The notes under the pieces: generated by a model
What the model was told of the DNA's origin: nothing
Database searches by the model: none
What the model saw: only the letters and a program-made list of their open reading frames with translations
In this document: in pieces, positions 6,975 through 14,693 of the stretch
Numbering within the stretch: position 1 is the first letter of the stretch
Layout: each line of letters begins with the position of its first letter
Program-made: the position numbers and the translations under genes
Assembly (NCBI GenBank): GCA_017544525.1
Contig: JAFYEA010000021.1
Span: 1 to 26,836 of the forward strand
DNA length: 26,836 nt
Reading direction: 5' to 3'
From: Bacilli bacterium
GTDB taxonomy: Bacteria > Bacillota_I > Bacilli_A > RF39 > UBA660

Positions 6975-9506
6975 ATGTTAGATAGTAAATATGATCATAA
7001 TAAAACAGAAGAAGGAAAGTATGAAGAGTGGTTAAGTAAAGGTTATTTTAAATGTGAACCAAAATCAAATAAACCACCATATTGTATAGTATTACCCCCA
7101 CCAAATGTTACAGGTGTATTACATTTAGGACATGCATGGGATGTTACTATTCAAGATATTATTATTCGTTATAAAAAAATGGAAGGTTTTGATGCTTTTT
7201 GGTTACCTGGTATGGATCATGCCGCTATTGCAACTGAAGCAAAAGTTGTTAAAAGATTAAAAGACAAAGGTATTGATAAATATGAATATGGAAGAGAAAA
7301 ATTCATAGAGGCTTGTTGGGATTGGACAAAAGAACATGGGGATATTATTAGAGAACAATGGGCAAAATTAGGGATTGCTCTTGATTATTCAAAAGAAAGG
7401 TTTACTTTAGATGAAGGATTATCTGAAGCAGTTAAAAAAGTATTTGTTGATTATTATAATGAAGGATTAATCTATCGTGGAGAGAAAATTATTAACTGGG
7501 ATCCAGCAGCTAAAACAGCTCTTTCAAATGAAGAAGTTATTTATGGTGAGGAAAAGAGTGCATTTTATCATATTAAATATAAACTTGAAGATAGCGAAGA
7601 ATATTTAGATGTTGCTACTACAAGACCGGAAACGTTATTTGGTGATACAGCAGTAGCGGTTAACGAAAATGATAAAAGATATAAAAAGTATGTTGGTAAA
7701 AATGTTATATTACCATTAGTTAATAAACCTATACCAGTTATTACTGATGAACATGCAGATATGGAAAAGGGAACAGGTGTTGTTAAAATTACACCAGCAC
7801 ATGACCCTAATGACTTTGAAGTAGGAAATAGACATAATTTAGAAAGAATATGTATCATGAATGATGATGCTACTATGAATGAAAATGTTCCTAAAAAATA
7901 TCAAGGTATGACAAGAGAAAAATGCAGAGAAGAAACATTAAAAGATCTTGAAAAAGAAGGATTACTTCTTGAAGTAGAACCATTAGTTCATGAAGTAGGA
8001 CACAGTGAAAGAACTGGTGTTATGGTTGAACCAATGATTAAAAAGCAATGGTTTGTTAAAATGAGACCTCTTGCAGATCACGTGTTAGAAGTACAAAAGA
8101 AGAAAGATGAAAAAGTTAATTTTGTTCCTACTAGGTATGAAAAAACTATGAATCACTGGATGGAGATAACATATGATTGGTGTATTTCAAGACAATTATG
8201 GTGGGGTCATAGAATTCCTGCTTGGTATAAAGGGGACGAAATATATGTTGGTATGGAAGCACCTAAAGGAGAAGGATGGGTACAAGATAATGATGTGCTT
8301 GATACTTGGTTTAGTAGTGCTCTTTGGCCATTTGCTACATTAGGTTGGCCTAATAACACAGATTTACTTAAGAAGTATTACCCTAATCAATGTTTAGTAA
8401 CAGCATATGATATTATTCCATTTTGGGTTAATAGAATGACATTCCAAGGAGAAAAGATTTTAGGACAAAGACCATTTGTTGATTGTTTAATTCATGGTTT
8501 AATTCGTGATAAACAAGGTAGAAAATTCTCTAAAAGTTTAGGTAATGGTATTGATCCATTTGATATGATTAAACTTTATGGAGCAGATGCTCTTAGATAT
8601 TATCTTGCTACTGATGTTGCACCTGGAACTGATATGAGATTTGATGAAGATAAAGTTAAATCAACTTGGAATTTTATTAATAAAATATGGAATGCTTCAA
8701 GATTTGTTATTTCTAATATTGAAGGTTTAAAAGAAATAAAACTAGATGATTTAAAACCAGAAGATAAATGGATAATAACTAAATATGAAAAGTGTATTCA
8801 TGAAGTTAAAAAGTTTATGGAAAAATATCAGTTTAATAATGCAGGAGCTTCATTATATGAATTTATATGGAATATGTTCTGTGATAATTATATTGAAATG
8901 GCTAAGTTTTCTTTAGATAGTTTATCAACTAAATCAACATTATGTTTTGTATTAACAGGTATATTAAAAATGTTACATCCATTTATGCCATTTGTAACAG
9001 AAGAAATATATACAATGTTACCTGTTAAGGAAAATGAATCTATTATGATTAGTGAATATCCTAAATATGATAAAAAATTAGTATTTAGAGTTGAAGAAGA
9101 AATAGTAGATGATATGGTTGAATTCATTAAGAAATTTAGAAATATAAAAGCAGAAAACAATATTGCTAAAGATGCTAAAGTATTATTTGAAAAACTAGAT
9201 GGAAATGATTTAATCATTAAAATGCTAAAATTAAAAGATAATATTATTGATAAAGCACTAGAAATAAAATCATATATTGTATTTTCTAACAAAGTAAAAG
9301 CAACTATTTTCTTTGAAAAAATAGAGACTGAAGCAGATAACGCATTAAAAGAGGCACAAATTAAAGCATTAAAAGATTCAATTGCTAGACGTGAAAATTT
9401 ACTTTCAAATGAAAACTATGTTAATAAAGCCCCTCAAAATATAGTTGAAATGGATAAACAAAAATTAGCTGATGAGAAGAAAAAACTAGAAGAATTATTA
9501 AAGTAG
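6975..9506 (+). CDS. valS: Valyl-tRNA synthetase
   Basis: Class I synthetase that charges tRNA-Val with valine in the cytoplasm. The signatures are present: PPPNVTG followed by HLGH (50-53, the HIGH motif), PGMDHAAIATEAKV, and KFSKS (517-521, the KMSKS motif) in GRKFSKSLGNGIDP. The CP1 editing region contains VATTRPETLFGDTA and GTGVVKITPAHDPNDFEVG, which removes mischarged Thr-tRNA. A C-terminal coiled coil (about 775-843) is present and rich in Lys/Glu. At 843 residues it is slightly shorter than the Bacillus enzyme (about 880). Its placement behind a T-box with a GTA (valine) specifier agrees with the assignment. It is followed by a weak A/T-rich terminator. Confidence 0.98.
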   Translation: MLDSKYDHNKTEEGKYEEWLSKGYFKCEPKSNKPPYCIVLPPPNVTGVLHLGHAWDVTIQDIIIRYKKMEGFDAFWLPGMDHAAIATEAKVVKRLKDKGIDKYEYGREKFIEACWDWTKEHGDIIREQWAKLGIALDYSKERFTLDEGLSEAVKKVFVDYYNEGLIYRGEKIINWDPAAKTALSNEEVIYGEEKSAFYHIKYKLEDSEEYLDVATTRPETLFGDTAVAVNENDKRYKKYVGKNVILPLVNKPIPVITDEHADMEKGTGVVKITPAHDPNDFEVGNRHNLERICIMNDDATMNENVPKKYQGMTREKCREETLKDLEKEGLLLEVEPLVHEVGHSERTGVMVEPMIKKQWFVKMRPLADHVLEVQKKKDEKVNFVPTRYEKTMNHWMEITYDWCISRQLWWGHRIPAWYKGDEIYVGMEAPKGEGWVQDNDVLDTWFSSALWPFATLGWPNNTDLLKKYYPNQCLVTAYDIIPFWVNRMTFQGEKILGQRPFVDCLIHGLIRDKQGRKFSKSLGNGIDPFDMIKLYGADALRYYLATDVAPGTDMRFDEDKVKSTWNFINKIWNASRFVISNIEGLKEIKLDDLKPEDKWIITKYEKCIHEVKKFMEKYQFNNAGASLYEFIWNMFCDNYIEMAKFSLDSLSTKSTLCFVLTGILKMLHPFMPFVTEEIYTMLPVKENESIMISEYPKYDKKLVFRVEEEIVDDMVEFIKKFRNIKAENNIAKDAKVLFEKLDGNDLIIKMLKLKDNIIDKALEIKSYIVFSNKVKATIFFEKIETEADNALKEAQIKALKDSIARRENLLSNENYVNKAPQNIVEMDKQKLADEKKKLEELLK

Positions 9507-9524
9507 AATTTTTTCTTCTTTTTT
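9489..9524 (+). terminator. Probable weak terminator after valS
   Basis: GAAGAA (9489-9494) can pair with TTCTTC (9513-9518), and six T follow (9519-9524). The long AT-rich loop contains the valS stop codon and an inner AATT/AATT pairing. Stability looks low. Confidence 0.5.
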
Positions 9525-9545
9525 CTTTTATTCATATAATTATTA

Positions 9546-9554
9546 TGATATAAT
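9546..9554 (+). promoter_or_regulatory. Extended -10 promoter of the FN3/Ltp gene
   Basis: TGATATAAT: TG at 9546-9547, then TATAAT at 9549-9554, ending 28 bases before the ATG at 9582. No good -35 is visible at the right distance. Confidence 0.55.
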
Positions 9555-9581
9555 TTTTTTTGGAAAGGATAGGGTGTATAA

Positions 9582-12317
9582 ATGAAAAGAATAATTAAAT
9601 TGTTTTTAATTATTACACTTGCTTTTACAGTTACTTTTACTTATGTAAAAGCAGACCCAGAAGAAGATCCGGGTCAAGTTGAGCAAACATTAATAACAAG
9701 TGCTCCAGTTGTTAGTGTTAGAGGCAATAACAATAATTTAATTCTTTCATGGGAAGCTGTGGAGAATGCTACAAGTTATGTTATTGAAAGGAGTACAAAC
9801 GCAAAGAAAGGATTTAAGAAGATTGCTACAGTAACTACTACAACTTATACTGATAAGAAGTTAAATTATGGAACTACTTATTATTATAAGGTAACAGCAA
9901 GAGGACCACAAAATAAGAAAACAAGTAGTGTTGTAAGTAAAAAAGTTGTACCTAATAAAGTAACAGTTACTAATTTAAGACCAGGTTCAACACAAGTAAA
10001 AATTACTTGGAACAAAACTTCTAATAGTGGATACTATATTTATAGAAGTACTGATGGTAAAAAGTGGACTAAAATAGCTACTATTAAGAAAAATAAGACA
10101 ACTACATATACTGATAAGAAATTAAAATCAAATAAAAAGTATTATTATCAAGTACAAGCTTATCAAACAGTTAAAAGAAAAACTTATACTGGTTCAAGAA
10201 GCGCTGTTATGGAAGTTGTAACTTCACCAGCTGCTCCAAACTTTAAAGTAAGTAGTGCATATGTTAATGGAATATGGTTTACTGTAAAAAAGGTATCTGG
10301 CGCAGTTAGATATGAAGTTTACTATGCAGCATCTAAAAAATCAGCATATACACATTTAGGTGATATTGAACCAGCTGATTTTGCAAATGACTATGATTAT
10401 GATAATAATCAATTTAAAATGATATTATATGTTGATAAACCATATACACAGCAATACTATAAAGTAAGAGCATGTAGTGAAGTATCATGTGGTTCATTTA
10501 CAGCATCTAATGCTCAAGCTCAATTAGAAAAAAATACTATTGAATCTGCAAGGGGAGAAAAAAAGGCAGTAGCTTTAGAATGGCAATACACTTCTGGTGC
10601 TGATGGATATGAAGTTTGGAGATCAACATCAAAAAACGGAAAATATACTAAAGTTAAGACAATAAGTGGTGGTGGAAATGTATCTTATAAAGATAAAGGA
10701 GTTAAATCAGCTAAGACTTACTATTATAAGATAAGAAGTTATATTAAAATAGGAAAGAAAAATTACTATAGTGCTTATTCAGCAATTAGAAAAGTTAAAA
10801 CTGGTAAAAATGTAGGAATTGAAAATGCTTTTGAAGATGCAAAAATTCTTAACAAATTATATTATCCAAGTAAAACAGGATTAATTTCAATGTTAGTTGA
10901 AGGATATGGTTATAGTCAAAATGATGCTAAAAAAGGTGTAGAAAAAGCAAAAATAAATTATAAAGAAAACGCTTTAAAAACTGCAAAAGAATGGCTAGAA
11001 TGGGATTATATTGTATCTGAAGATGAATTAAGAAATGATTTAATGGAATCTGGCTTCACTTTAGCAGAAGCAAATTATGCAGTTAGCAAAGTAGATGCTA
11101 ATTGGGAAGAAAATTTAAGATCAGCTATTGAAGAAATGATTACATATAGAGGTGTAAGTAGAACATGGCTTATTACAAGATATGCAAATGATAATACAGG
11201 ATATTCTGAAAATCAAGTAATAACTGTTATCAATGCATTAAATATTGATTTCAATGAACAAGCATATATAGCTGCTCAAAGATATATGGATGGATACTAT
11301 GAATGGTCAAGTAGTACAAGAATAAGTAATGTTTTAGATGATGAAGGCTTTACTGAAGAAGAAATTCAATATGCTATAGTAAATTGCAATATAGATTGGA
11401 TTGGAGAAGCTGTTAAAGCATATGAAGAAATTGAAGATCAATTATTAAGTAGAGCAGCAGTAGAAGAGTTGATGACTAATGAGGACTATTTATTCACATT
11501 AGAAGAAATCGCAGGAGCACTAGAAAGATTGAATGTTAACTTTAATACAATTGCTTTAGAAAAAGCAAATGAATTAGTAGAGCATGGTACTTATAGTCAA
11601 ACAGAATTATCAAATGCTCTTACAGAATTAGGATTTACTACTGAAAATATTACATATGTTCTAGAAAATGGTGAATTTGATTTTGATGCTATGGCATTAA
11701 CAACAGCAAGAAATCTAATGTATAATAGCGGATATGAATTCACAAGAGTTCAAATGAGAAATACATTAGAATCTCGTAACTTTACTGAAGCAAATATTAC
11801 ATATGCTATTGAAGGTATAGGATCTTATTATTGGCAAGAATCAGCATTAAAGAATGCAATTGAATATGTAGATCATATTAATAAAACTGAACATAGAGGA
11901 TTAAGTAGAGCAAGATCAATAGAAACATTAGCTGCTCAAGATTACACAACTGAAGAAATTAATTATGCTAGAGAAAATATTGGTTCAACAGATGAAGATT
12001 TCTTTGGAAAACAAGCAATATTATCTGCAACTTATAAACTAGATAATTATATTCTTAGTGAATCAGAATTAAGACAAGTATTAGAAAATTCAGACTTATA
12101 TCAACCAAATGAAGTTCAATATGCTATAAATGTTGGAATGTTTGATTTCGATGGAGAATGTGTTGAAAGAGTAAATGAAACGTATATTGTTCCAGAATTA
12201 AATAAGACATTAGATCAAGTAAGAGAAGAGTTAAAGAATACTTATGGATTTGAAGATGGCAATATTGATTATGCCTTTGCTCATACTGATATAAATGATT
12301 ATGTAATTAATGAATAA
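9582..12317 (+). CDS. Secreted protein with fibronectin type III-like domains and about ten Ltp-like (PF07553-type) repeats
   Basis: A 911-residue exported protein. Residues 1-24 form a Sec signal peptide (KR, hydrophobic core, cleavage after VKA). No lipobox Cys, LPXTG or C-terminal membrane helix is seen, so it is released or held non-covalently. Four beta-sandwich modules follow (about 41-125, 126-215, 216-317, 318-407). Modules 1, 2 and 4 have the fibronectin III pattern: L-x-W near the start, Y-x-I/V-x-R-S-T, TYTDKKL, then YYYKV. Module 3 is divergent and has a Cys pair (C298, C303). Residues 415-911 are about ten degenerate repeats of 46-55 residues. Each has A-x2-A, then S-x3-L, then GF/Y-[ST]-x2-E/A-x3-A and a D/N-[WF] end. 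This fits the repeat first known from the Ltp lipoprotein of streptococcal phage TP-J34. The ribosome-binding site is GGAAAGGATAGGG. An adhesion or surface-binding role is inference. Confidence 0.85.
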   Translation: MKRIIKLFLIITLAFTVTFTYVKADPEEDPGQVEQTLITSAPVVSVRGNNNNLILSWEAVENATSYVIERSTNAKKGFKKIATVTTTTYTDKKLNYGTTYYYKVTARGPQNKKTSSVVSKKVVPNKVTVTNLRPGSTQVKITWNKTSNSGYYIYRSTDGKKWTKIATIKKNKTTTYTDKKLKSNKKYYYQVQAYQTVKRKTYTGSRSAVMEVVTSPAAPNFKVSSAYVNGIWFTVKKVSGAVRYEVYYAASKKSAYTHLGDIEPADFANDYDYDNNQFKMILYVDKPYTQQYYKVRACSEVSCGSFTASNAQAQLEKNTIESARGEKKAVALEWQYTSGADGYEVWRSTSKNGKYTKVKTISGGGNVSYKDKGVKSAKTYYYKIRSYIKIGKKNYYSAYSAIRKVKTGKNVGIENAFEDAKILNKLYYPSKTGLISMLVEGYGYSQNDAKKGVEKAKINYKENALKTAKEWLEWDYIVSEDELRNDLMESGFTLAEANYAVSKVDANWEENLRSAIEEMITYRGVSRTWLITRYANDNTGYSENQVITVINALNIDFNEQAYIAAQRYMDGYYEWSSSTRISNVLDDEGFTEEEIQYAIVNCNIDWIGEAVKAYEEIEDQLLSRAAVEELMTNEDYLFTLEEIAGALERLNVNFNTIALEKANELVEHGTYSQTELSNALTELGFTTENITYVLENGEFDFDAMALTTARNLMYNSGYEFTRVQMRNTLESRNFTEANITYAIEGIGSYYWQESALKNAIEYVDHINKTEHRGLSRARSIETLAAQDYTTEEINYARENIGSTDEDFFGKQAILSATYKLDNYILSESELRQVLENSDLYQPNEVQYAINVGMFDFDGECVERVNETYIVPELNKTLDQVREELKNTYGFEDGNIDYAFAHTDINDYVINE
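10824..12314 (+). repeat. Protein-coding tandem array of about ten degenerate Ltp-like repeats
   Basis: Repeat starts by residue are about 415, 464, 512, 561, 610, 658, 705, 755, 812 and 860. Typical starts are ALKTAKEWL, ALEKANELV, ALTTARNLM and ALKNAIEYV; typical centres are SGFTLAEANYAV, EGFTEEEIQYAI, LGFTTENITYVL and RNFTEANITYAI. The repeats differ strongly in both protein and DNA, so this is an old expansion rather than a recent duplication. Confidence 0.75.
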
Positions 12318-12342
12318 GAAGACTTGATAAAGTCTTCTTTTT
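12318..12342 (+). terminator. Rho-independent terminator after the FN3/Ltp gene
   Basis: GAAGACTT (12318-12325) and AAGTCTTC (12330-12337) form an 8-bp stem with a GATA loop, followed by a T-rich tail (12338-12342 and on). It starts directly after the TAA stop. Confidence 0.9.
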
Positions 12343-12354
12343 CTTTTTATTTTA

Positions 12355-12363
12355 TGTTATAAT
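12355..12363 (+). promoter_or_regulatory. Extended -10 promoter of the HerA-like gene
   Basis: TGTTATAAT with TATAAT at 12358-12363, ending 28 bases before ATG 12391. A -35 at 17 bases would fall in the terminator tail of the previous gene (TTCTTT) and is weak. Confidence 0.6.
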
Positions 12364-12390
12364 CTATTATAGAATAAAGGGTTGAAGAAT

Positions 12391-14145
12391 ATGTTTGGAA
12401 AAATATTGTCTGTATATGATTATACAGTTGTTGTAGAAAATTTATTAAAAAGAGTTGAGACATCATTCTTAGGTGTACATGTAGTATTTGAAGACAAACA
12501 TAAAGTTGTTGGAGAAATAAGTAAGATTACATGCGATGAAATAGAATGTGTTTTAGTAGGTGAGTTTATTAATGATATTTTTGAAAGTGGGATTACTCAT
12601 AAACCTAGTGGAAACTCTAAAATTAGAATTGTTAATAAGGATGAAGTTATAATTTTACTTGGTAATCAAAGTATTGATTCAAAAACAGATTTATATATTG
12701 GAAAGAGTCTAATATATGAAGGATTTAATGTATCTGCAAATATTAACAATTTATTTTCTAATCACTTTGCTATTTTAGGTAATAGTGGTAGTGGTAAAAG
12801 TTGTACAGTTACAAGATTATTCCAAAATTTATTTTATAGAAATACAAATGTACCAGTTAATGCTAGAATAGTTTTATTTGATGTTTATGGTGAATATCAT
12901 ACTGCTTTTGAACCAATTAATCAGAGTAATAATTGTAGATATAAAGTAATTACAACTGATATAAATGCTGATAATACTGAAATATTAAGAATACCAGCAT
13001 ATTTCTTGGAAGTTGATGAAATAGCGCTTCTATTAGGCGCTGATAGTCCAGCTCAATTATCAATAATAGATAAAGCACTTAGATATGTATATTTATTTAC
13101 TGAAGATGAAGATAAAGTTCTTGCCCATAAGAATAATATTATTGCACAAGCAGTAATGGATATATTAACTAGTGGTAAAGAACCAGCAAGAATTAGAGAT
13201 CAAATAATTGCTGTATTAACAACCTTTAAAACTAAAAATATTAGCTTAGATAGTGAGATTGTTCAACCAGGATATACAAGAACTCTTAGACAATGTTTAA
13301 ATCTTGATCAAACAGGTAAAATAAATGCTATTCAACTTGTTACAGAATATATTGAAGGTTTTATTGATGAAAGTTTAAAACTAAGTAGTTCTATGAAACC
13401 AAAAAGATATACATTAAGTGATTTATATTCTGCTTTTGAATTTGCACTTATTAGTGAGGGTGTTTTAAAGAGTGATAAAGTATTTGATATTAATAATACT
13501 TTGAAAGTTAGATTAGAATCTATTTTAAATGGTGATAATCTTAAATACTTTGAAGTCAATGATTATATAACTAGAGAAGATTATGTTAAAAAATTATTTA
13601 CTAATTATGATGGAAGTAGAGTTCAACTTGTTAATTTTAATTTAAATTATGTTGATGAAAGATTTGCTAAAGTATTAACAAAAGTTATATCTAAATTACT
13701 TTTAGATTATGCAATTAGCGTAGATAAGAAAGAAAACTTCTCAGTACAAATATTATTAGAAGAAGCGCATAGATATGTTGTAAATGATAATGATACAAAT
13801 ATAATTGGATATAACATATTTGATAGAATAACTAAAGAGGGAAGAAAGTATGGAGTAATACTTGGTATGATTACTCAAAGACCAAGTGAGTTATCTTCAA
13901 CTGCATTAAGTCAATGTTCAAATTATATTGTACTTAGAATGTTCCATCCATCTGATTTAGATATTATTAAAGAAATAACACATAGTATATCTGAAAATGA
14001 TCTTGAAAAAATAAAATCATTGGGGCCAGGTAGTGCATTATGCTTTGGAACAGCATTTAATATGCCTGAGTTTACTAAAATAGATCCTCCTAATCCTTAT
14101 CCAAATTCATCTAATGCTCAAATAGAGGGAGAATGGTTTAATTAA
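12391..14145 (+). CDS. HerA/DUF87-type hexameric ATPase
   Basis: A 584-residue ATPase of the HerA/FtsK clade. An N-terminal HAS-barrel-like beta domain (about 1-90: GKILSVYDYTVVVENL ... GEISKI) precedes the ATPase domain. That domain has Walker A GNSGSGKS (130-137), DVYGEY after the next strand (164-169), Walker B ILLEEAH (454-460, with E457/E458), TKEGRKYG (481-488) and the TQRPSEL sensor segment (495-501). HerA proteins translocate DNA and often work with a nuclease such as NurA; none is next to it here. TTG 12382 also opens the frame, but it would abut the AAAGGG ribosome-binding site, so ATG 12391 is preferred. The gene stands alone between its own promoter and a bidirectional terminator. 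Repair or defence roles are inference. Confidence 0.85.
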   Translation: MFGKILSVYDYTVVVENLLKRVETSFLGVHVVFEDKHKVVGEISKITCDEIECVLVGEFINDIFESGITHKPSGNSKIRIVNKDEVIILLGNQSIDSKTDLYIGKSLIYEGFNVSANINNLFSNHFAILGNSGSGKSCTVTRLFQNLFYRNTNVPVNARIVLFDVYGEYHTAFEPINQSNNCRYKVITTDINADNTEILRIPAYFLEVDEIALLLGADSPAQLSIIDKALRYVYLFTEDEDKVLAHKNNIIAQAVMDILTSGKEPARIRDQIIAVLTTFKTKNISLDSEIVQPGYTRTLRQCLNLDQTGKINAIQLVTEYIEGFIDESLKLSSSMKPKRYTLSDLYSAFEFALISEGVLKSDKVFDINNTLKVRLESILNGDNLKYFEVNDYITREDYVKKLFTNYDGSRVQLVNFNLNYVDERFAKVLTKVISKLLLDYAISVDKKENFSVQILLEEAHRYVVNDNDTNIIGYNIFDRITKEGRKYGVILGMITQRPSELSSTALSQCSNYIVLRMFHPSDLDIIKEITHSISENDLEKIKSLGPGSALCFGTAFNMPEFTKIDPPNPYPNSSNAQIEGEWFN

Positions 14146-14149
14146 AAAT

Positions 14150-14174
14150 AAAAACAGATTATTCATCTGTTTTT
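14150..14174. terminator. Bidirectional terminator between the HerA-like gene and ssb
   Basis: AAAAACAGAT (14150-14159) pairs perfectly with ATCTGTTTTT (14165-14174) around TATTC. The A-tract on one side and the T-tract on the other make it work on both strands. The minus-strand ssb stop codon lies inside it. Confidence 0.88.
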
Positions 14175-14491
14175 TTACTGCTTAAAAATGATACTTTTTC
14201 AGCTATTACATCCATTGTATAAACTTTTTCACCATCATCACGTTCATAATTGGAACTTTGAATACGACCTTTAATACCTACAATATCACCTTTTTTACAA
14301 TATTCACATGTTGTTTCAGCTATTCCATTCCAAAGTGTACATCTAATAAAATCAGTATCATATGTTCCATCAACATTTTTATAACTTCTTGGAACAGCAA
14401 CAGTAATATAAGTCCTTTTCTTACCATTTTCAGTGGCCACTATTTCTGGATTACTTGTAAGTCTTCCAGCTATAACAATTTGATTTAACAT
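14159..14491 (-). CDS. ssb: Short single-stranded DNA-binding protein without the acidic C-terminal tip
   Basis: A 110-residue OB-fold SSB. The visible pattern is MLNQIVIAGRLTSNPE, TYITVAVPR, DFIRCTLWNG, KGDIVGIKGRIQSS and Y-T-M-D-V-I-A-E-K-V, all typical of bacterial SSB. It ends in SSKKTDE and lacks both the long flexible linker and the DDDIPF-type tip that recruits repair and replication partners. It therefore resembles a secondary SSB (SsbB-like) or a single-domain variant. It carries C51 and a C62-x2-C65 pair, unusual for SSB. The start at 14491 is set by the strong ribosome-binding site AAAGGAGGG; a longer frame to 14569 has no support. It has its own promoter. Confidence 0.93.
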   Translation of the reverse strand: MLNQIVIAGRLTSNPEIVATENGKKRTYITVAVPRSYKNVDGTYDTDFIRCTLWNGIAETTCEYCKKGDIVGIKGRIQSSNYERDDGEKVYTMDVIAEKVSFLSSKKTDE

Positions 14492-14515
14492 TTTAAAACC
14501 CTCCTTTCTATGGTG

Positions 14516-14544
14516 AATATACCAAAATAGATTTGAGTAAACAA
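14516..14544 (-). promoter_or_regulatory. Promoter of ssb
   Basis: On the minus strand: TTGTTT (14544-14539), a 17-base spacer and TATATT (14521-14516), 25 bases before the ssb start. Confidence 0.65.
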
Positions 14545-14639
14545 ATTCATAAAATGTAATTATTAACAAATTATTTCAAGATAAATTTTTATTATTTCTT
14601 TTACTAAAAAAAAGTTTTATTATTTGTATTTTTATTAAT

Positions 14640-14693
14640 AATGTAATTTTATATAAAATAAAAAAATTACATTTTTTGTGTAAATGTAATTTT
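14640..14693 (-). terminator. Terminator of the cysteine desulfurase gene, built from three copies of an 11-base element
   Basis: AATGTAATTTT occurs at 14640-14650 and 14683-14693, with its exact inverse AAAATTACATT between them at 14663-14673. Read on the minus strand, the right-hand pair forms an 11-bp hairpin followed by a T-run: the terminator of the desulfurase, overlapping its stop codon. The left copy can compete for the same middle arm. The AT-rich gap 14570-14691 holds nothing else I can recognise. Confidence 0.75.

Noticed and set aside
7568..9292. Minus-strand frames inside valS (7568-7858 and 8888-9292)
   Set aside because: Antisense shadows of valS codons; Ser/Leu/Ile-rich products without start signals.
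10824..12314. Recent DNA-level tandem duplication in the Ltp-repeat gene
   Set aside because: Units share only a sparse protein pattern; I see no long identical DNA stretches between repeats.
14492..14569. N-terminal extension of SSB (and the plus-strand frame 14258-14488)
   Set aside because: The extension spans the promoter and ribosome-binding site; the SSB fold begins at MLNQIV. The plus-strand frame is an antisense shadow.
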